Assembly (NCBI GenBank): GCA_003024985.2
Contig: PXIH01S0021993.1
Origin: Euperipatoides rowelli
Taxonomy: Eukaryota; Onychophora; Udeonychophora; Euonychophora; Peripatopsidae
Direction: 5' to 3' (one strand)
DNA: 10,528 nucleotides
Below the pieces are notes generated by a model. It saw nothing but the letters and a program-made list of their open reading frames with translations, made no database searches and had not been told where the DNA came from. A program made the translations under genes and the position numbers. The first letter of the stretch is position 1, and each line of letters opens with the position of its first letter. Of the stretch, positions 9,154 to 10,528 are shown one piece after another.

Positions 9154-9509
9154 TTAAAGGTTATTTTTTGCAGAATTATAGGCTATTATAAAAATAGTAA
9201 AACCAAGGCAAAGTTCCACGGGAAGAGTAACCACCACTCGACAAATAGCTCTCCAACTATTGCAAACTCCTTATAGGCCTCCGTAGCTATTGTGAAGCGT
9301 AGCATTGAGTATTGCACCAATTTTTAACAAATAAATACTTAAACTTGGAAAACACATTAAAGTTGCGAATGACCAACTGCATGCATAATAACCAGTATCA
9401 ACTTTAGAAAAACAACTTATTTTATAAAATATATTAAAAACATACCACAAATGTTGGAACAAATCTTCATCAGCTGCTGCTAGCTTGCAGAGGCTCATAG
9501 GAAATTTTG
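9154..9509 (-). other. 5' terminal region (5' UTR) of the Tx1-like LINE
   Basis: This lies between the 5' target-site duplication and ORF1. It contains an open minus-strand frame of 75 codons (9498-9271, starting MSLCKLAAADEDLFQHLW) that begins only 12 bases inside the element. I do not recognise it, and whether it is translated is unknown. LINE 5' UTRs usually carry an internal promoter; nothing here identifies one. Confidence 0.5.
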
Positions 9510-9524
9510 AAAATTTTCATATTT
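9510..9524. repeat. target-site duplication, 5' copy, of the Tx1-like element
   Basis: This is an exact match to 153-167 (AAAATTTTCATATTT). On the minus strand the genomic side reads ATTTT followed by AAATATG, so the duplication begins at a TTTT/AAA junction, resembling the target preference of L1-type endonucleases. It marks the 5' end of the insertion. Confidence 0.7.
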
Positions 9525-9804
9525 AAAATTATAATGGAGTCTTAACAGCATGTCAAAACTTCAATCGCAAATAAAGAAAATTACCATAAACTTGAAAGAA
9601 AATTTTACTCAGCCTATTAAAGATGTTATAAACACATATTTTTCCTTTTAACGAATTTATCATTATATTTAAAGTAAATATTTTAAAATAAATCAAGAGT
9701 TTACTTTTTTAACTATAGACTATTTGTCATGTCTGCACATGCTCTCGGAATTATTTTTTAAAATAATTTTCTTTGAATTGAAATCATAAAAAACAAAATA
9801 AAAT
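9525..9804. other. AT-rich flank without recognisable features
   Basis: No gene, repeat or structured RNA that I can support. Stops are frequent in every frame. It may contain the continuation of the neighbouring RT fragment, but none of the next expected motifs (such as QFGFR) is visible. Confidence 0.5.
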
Positions 9805-9990
9805 CCATTTCATGTGACCTTTAATTCTATTTATAACAGCTCTTTCTACTATTTTAACAATTGATGAAATCATAGTAATGGGTCTATAATTTTTAATCTC
9901 ATCTTTTTTATTTGATTCCTGGTTTTCAACGTCTTGGAATTAGCACATATTTCAAAGATAGATTTGTAATTTTTGTTTAAAACTTGGCAA
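9805..9990 (-). pseudogene. short reverse-transcriptase fragment of a third LINE
   Basis: The minus strand reads LSLKYVLIPRR (about 9975-9940), then after a frameshift NKKDEIKNYRPITMISSIVK and IVERAVINRIKG. This is the N-terminal RT block of CR1/Jockey/L2-type LINEs: 'LK.A.viP', a gap, then 'NYRPIS...K..ER'. The equivalent stretch in the nested CR1-like element is NYRPISMTGIVGKITERIV, so the two are related but clearly diverged. Both sides are lost: only about 60 residues remain. An A-rich tract (9989-10010) lies on the upstream side and leads towards the satellite array. Confidence 0.75.
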
Positions 9991-10039
9991 AAAAACAAAA
10001 AAAAAAACAATCAGATCTCAGAATGTAATGTAGAGTTAT

Positions 10040-10528
10040 GAAATAATTTAATGTGAACAATCTTTAATAGATTATCAATTTTGATGACTATATTTGATGT
10101 AGGCCTATAATATATATTGAACATAATTATGAAATTATGTAATGTGAACAATCATTAATCAATTGTGATGACTGTATATTTAATGTATAATATATATTGA
10201 ACATAATTAAGGAAATTATGTACTATGAACACTGAACAATCTTTAATAGATTATCAATTTTGATGACGATGTTTGATGTTTAATACATATTGAACAGAAT
10301 TAGGAAATTATGTAATGTGAACAATCTTTAATAGATTATCAATTTTGATGAATGGATGTTTGATGTTTAATATATATTGAACATAATTATGAAATGTAAT
10401 GCGAACACTGAACAATCTTTAATAGATTATCAATTTTGATGACGATGTTTGATGTATAATACATATTAAACAGAATTATGAAATTATGTAATGTGAACAA
10501 TCTTTAATAGATTATCAATTTTGATGAA
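10040..10528. repeat. tandem satellite of 81-92-bp units, two alternating types
   Basis: Units begin GAAAT near 10040, 10131, 10212, 10304, 10391 and 10480, with spacings of 91, 81, 92, 87 and 89. The last unit is cut by the window edge, so the array continues to the right. The core AATCTTTAATAGATTATCAA is present in every unit except the second, which carries a deletion. Units 3 and 5 share a GAACACTGAACAATC insertion, GATGACGATG and a CATATT..ACAGAATTA end. Units 1, 2 and 4 lack the insertion and read TATATATTGAACATAATTA; unit 6 matches unit 4 as far as it goes (TTTTGATGAA). Each core holds two small inverted repeats (AATCT..AGATT and ATCAA..TTGAT). Confidence 0.9.

Larger units (their letters stand above)
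165..9509 (-). mobile_element. Tx1/L1-like non-LTR retrotransposon, decayed, interrupted by a second LINE
   Basis: The minus strand shows, in order: a 5' region (9509-9154), ORF1 with an RRM-like part and CCHC knuckles (9153-8151), a spacer, then after an interruption ORF2 with endonuclease, reverse transcriptase and a C-terminal CCHC motif (2973-245), a short 3' UTR and a poly(A) tail. A 15-bp duplication borders both ends. Subtracting the inserted LINE leaves about 4.5 kb, slightly short for a 5-6 kb element, which matches a visible deletion in the RT. The ORF1 layout (SNVPP-type domain, knuckles, acidic tail) and the poly(A) tail point to the Tx1 branch of L1; the clade is inferred from motifs without a tree. 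The element is non-autonomous now: both ORFs carry frameshifts and stops, and the RT core is missing. Confidence 0.8.

Noticed and set aside
9109-9498. Host exons suggested by splice-donor-like CTG|GTGAGT (9109-9117) and GTATGT after QHLW on the minus strand
   Set aside because: Both sites lie inside the Tx1-like element, and one sits in open ORF1 text. No acceptor or exon of known protein could be matched.
165-9509. Two independent side-by-side LINE insertions instead of one nested pair
   Set aside because: This would require two separate Tx1-like halves of complementary content in the same orientation and a chance 15-bp match at exactly their outer ends. The nested model needs one event each. 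It is not formally excluded.
10040-10528. CRISPR array
   Set aside because: Units are contiguous 81-92-bp tandem copies with no unique spacers, in eukaryotic repeat DNA.
1-10528. tRNA, rRNA or other structured RNA gene
   Set aside because: No cloverleaf-type A and B box pairs or rRNA-like conserved blocks were recognised on either strand.

Overview
The window looks like repeat-rich, AT-rich nuclear DNA from an invertebrate animal. I see no host gene that I can support. Nearly everything recognisable is decayed non-LTR retrotransposon (LINE) sequence on the minus strand, followed by a satellite array at the right edge. Tx1/L1-like and 2A-bearing CR1/L2-type LINEs are typical of aquatic invertebrates and lower deuterostomes. 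The species cannot be named from this sequence.

Layout, left to right: (1) flanking DNA at 1-152, whose first bases resemble the end of a widespread invertebrate inverted-repeat element. (2) A Tx1/L1-like LINE on the minus strand, with its poly(A) tail at 165-179 and its 5' end near 9509. A 15-bp sequence sits directly outside both ends (153-167 and 9510-9524) and is the probable target-site duplication. Its ORF2 remnant is 245-2973 and its ORF1 remnant is 8151-9153. (3) Inside that element, between its two ORFs, lies a second and nearly full-length CR1/L2/Jockey-type LINE on the same strand, about 3035 to 7250 or 7860. It has an ORF1 (coiled coil plus RRM-like domain) with a mutated 2A-like motif near its N-terminus, an endonuclease-RT ORF2, a 3' UTR with two small hairpins and an AATAAAATAAAAT-type tail. 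(4) Featureless flank at 9525-9804, then a short piece of a third LINE reverse transcriptase (9805-9990). (5) A tandem array of 81-92-bp units from 10040 to the window end, in which two unit types alternate.

Both large elements are dead. The Tx1-like ORF2 has lost the centre of its reverse transcriptase in a deletion, and the CR1-like ORFs carry roughly a dozen frameshifts and nonsense codons. The order of events read from the sequence is: Tx1-like insertion, then CR1-like insertion into its ORF1-ORF2 spacer, then point decay of both. The most interesting points are the nested structure with flanking duplication, the decayed 2A motif, the in-frame ORF1/ORF2 arrangement of the CR1-like element, and the alternating satellite.
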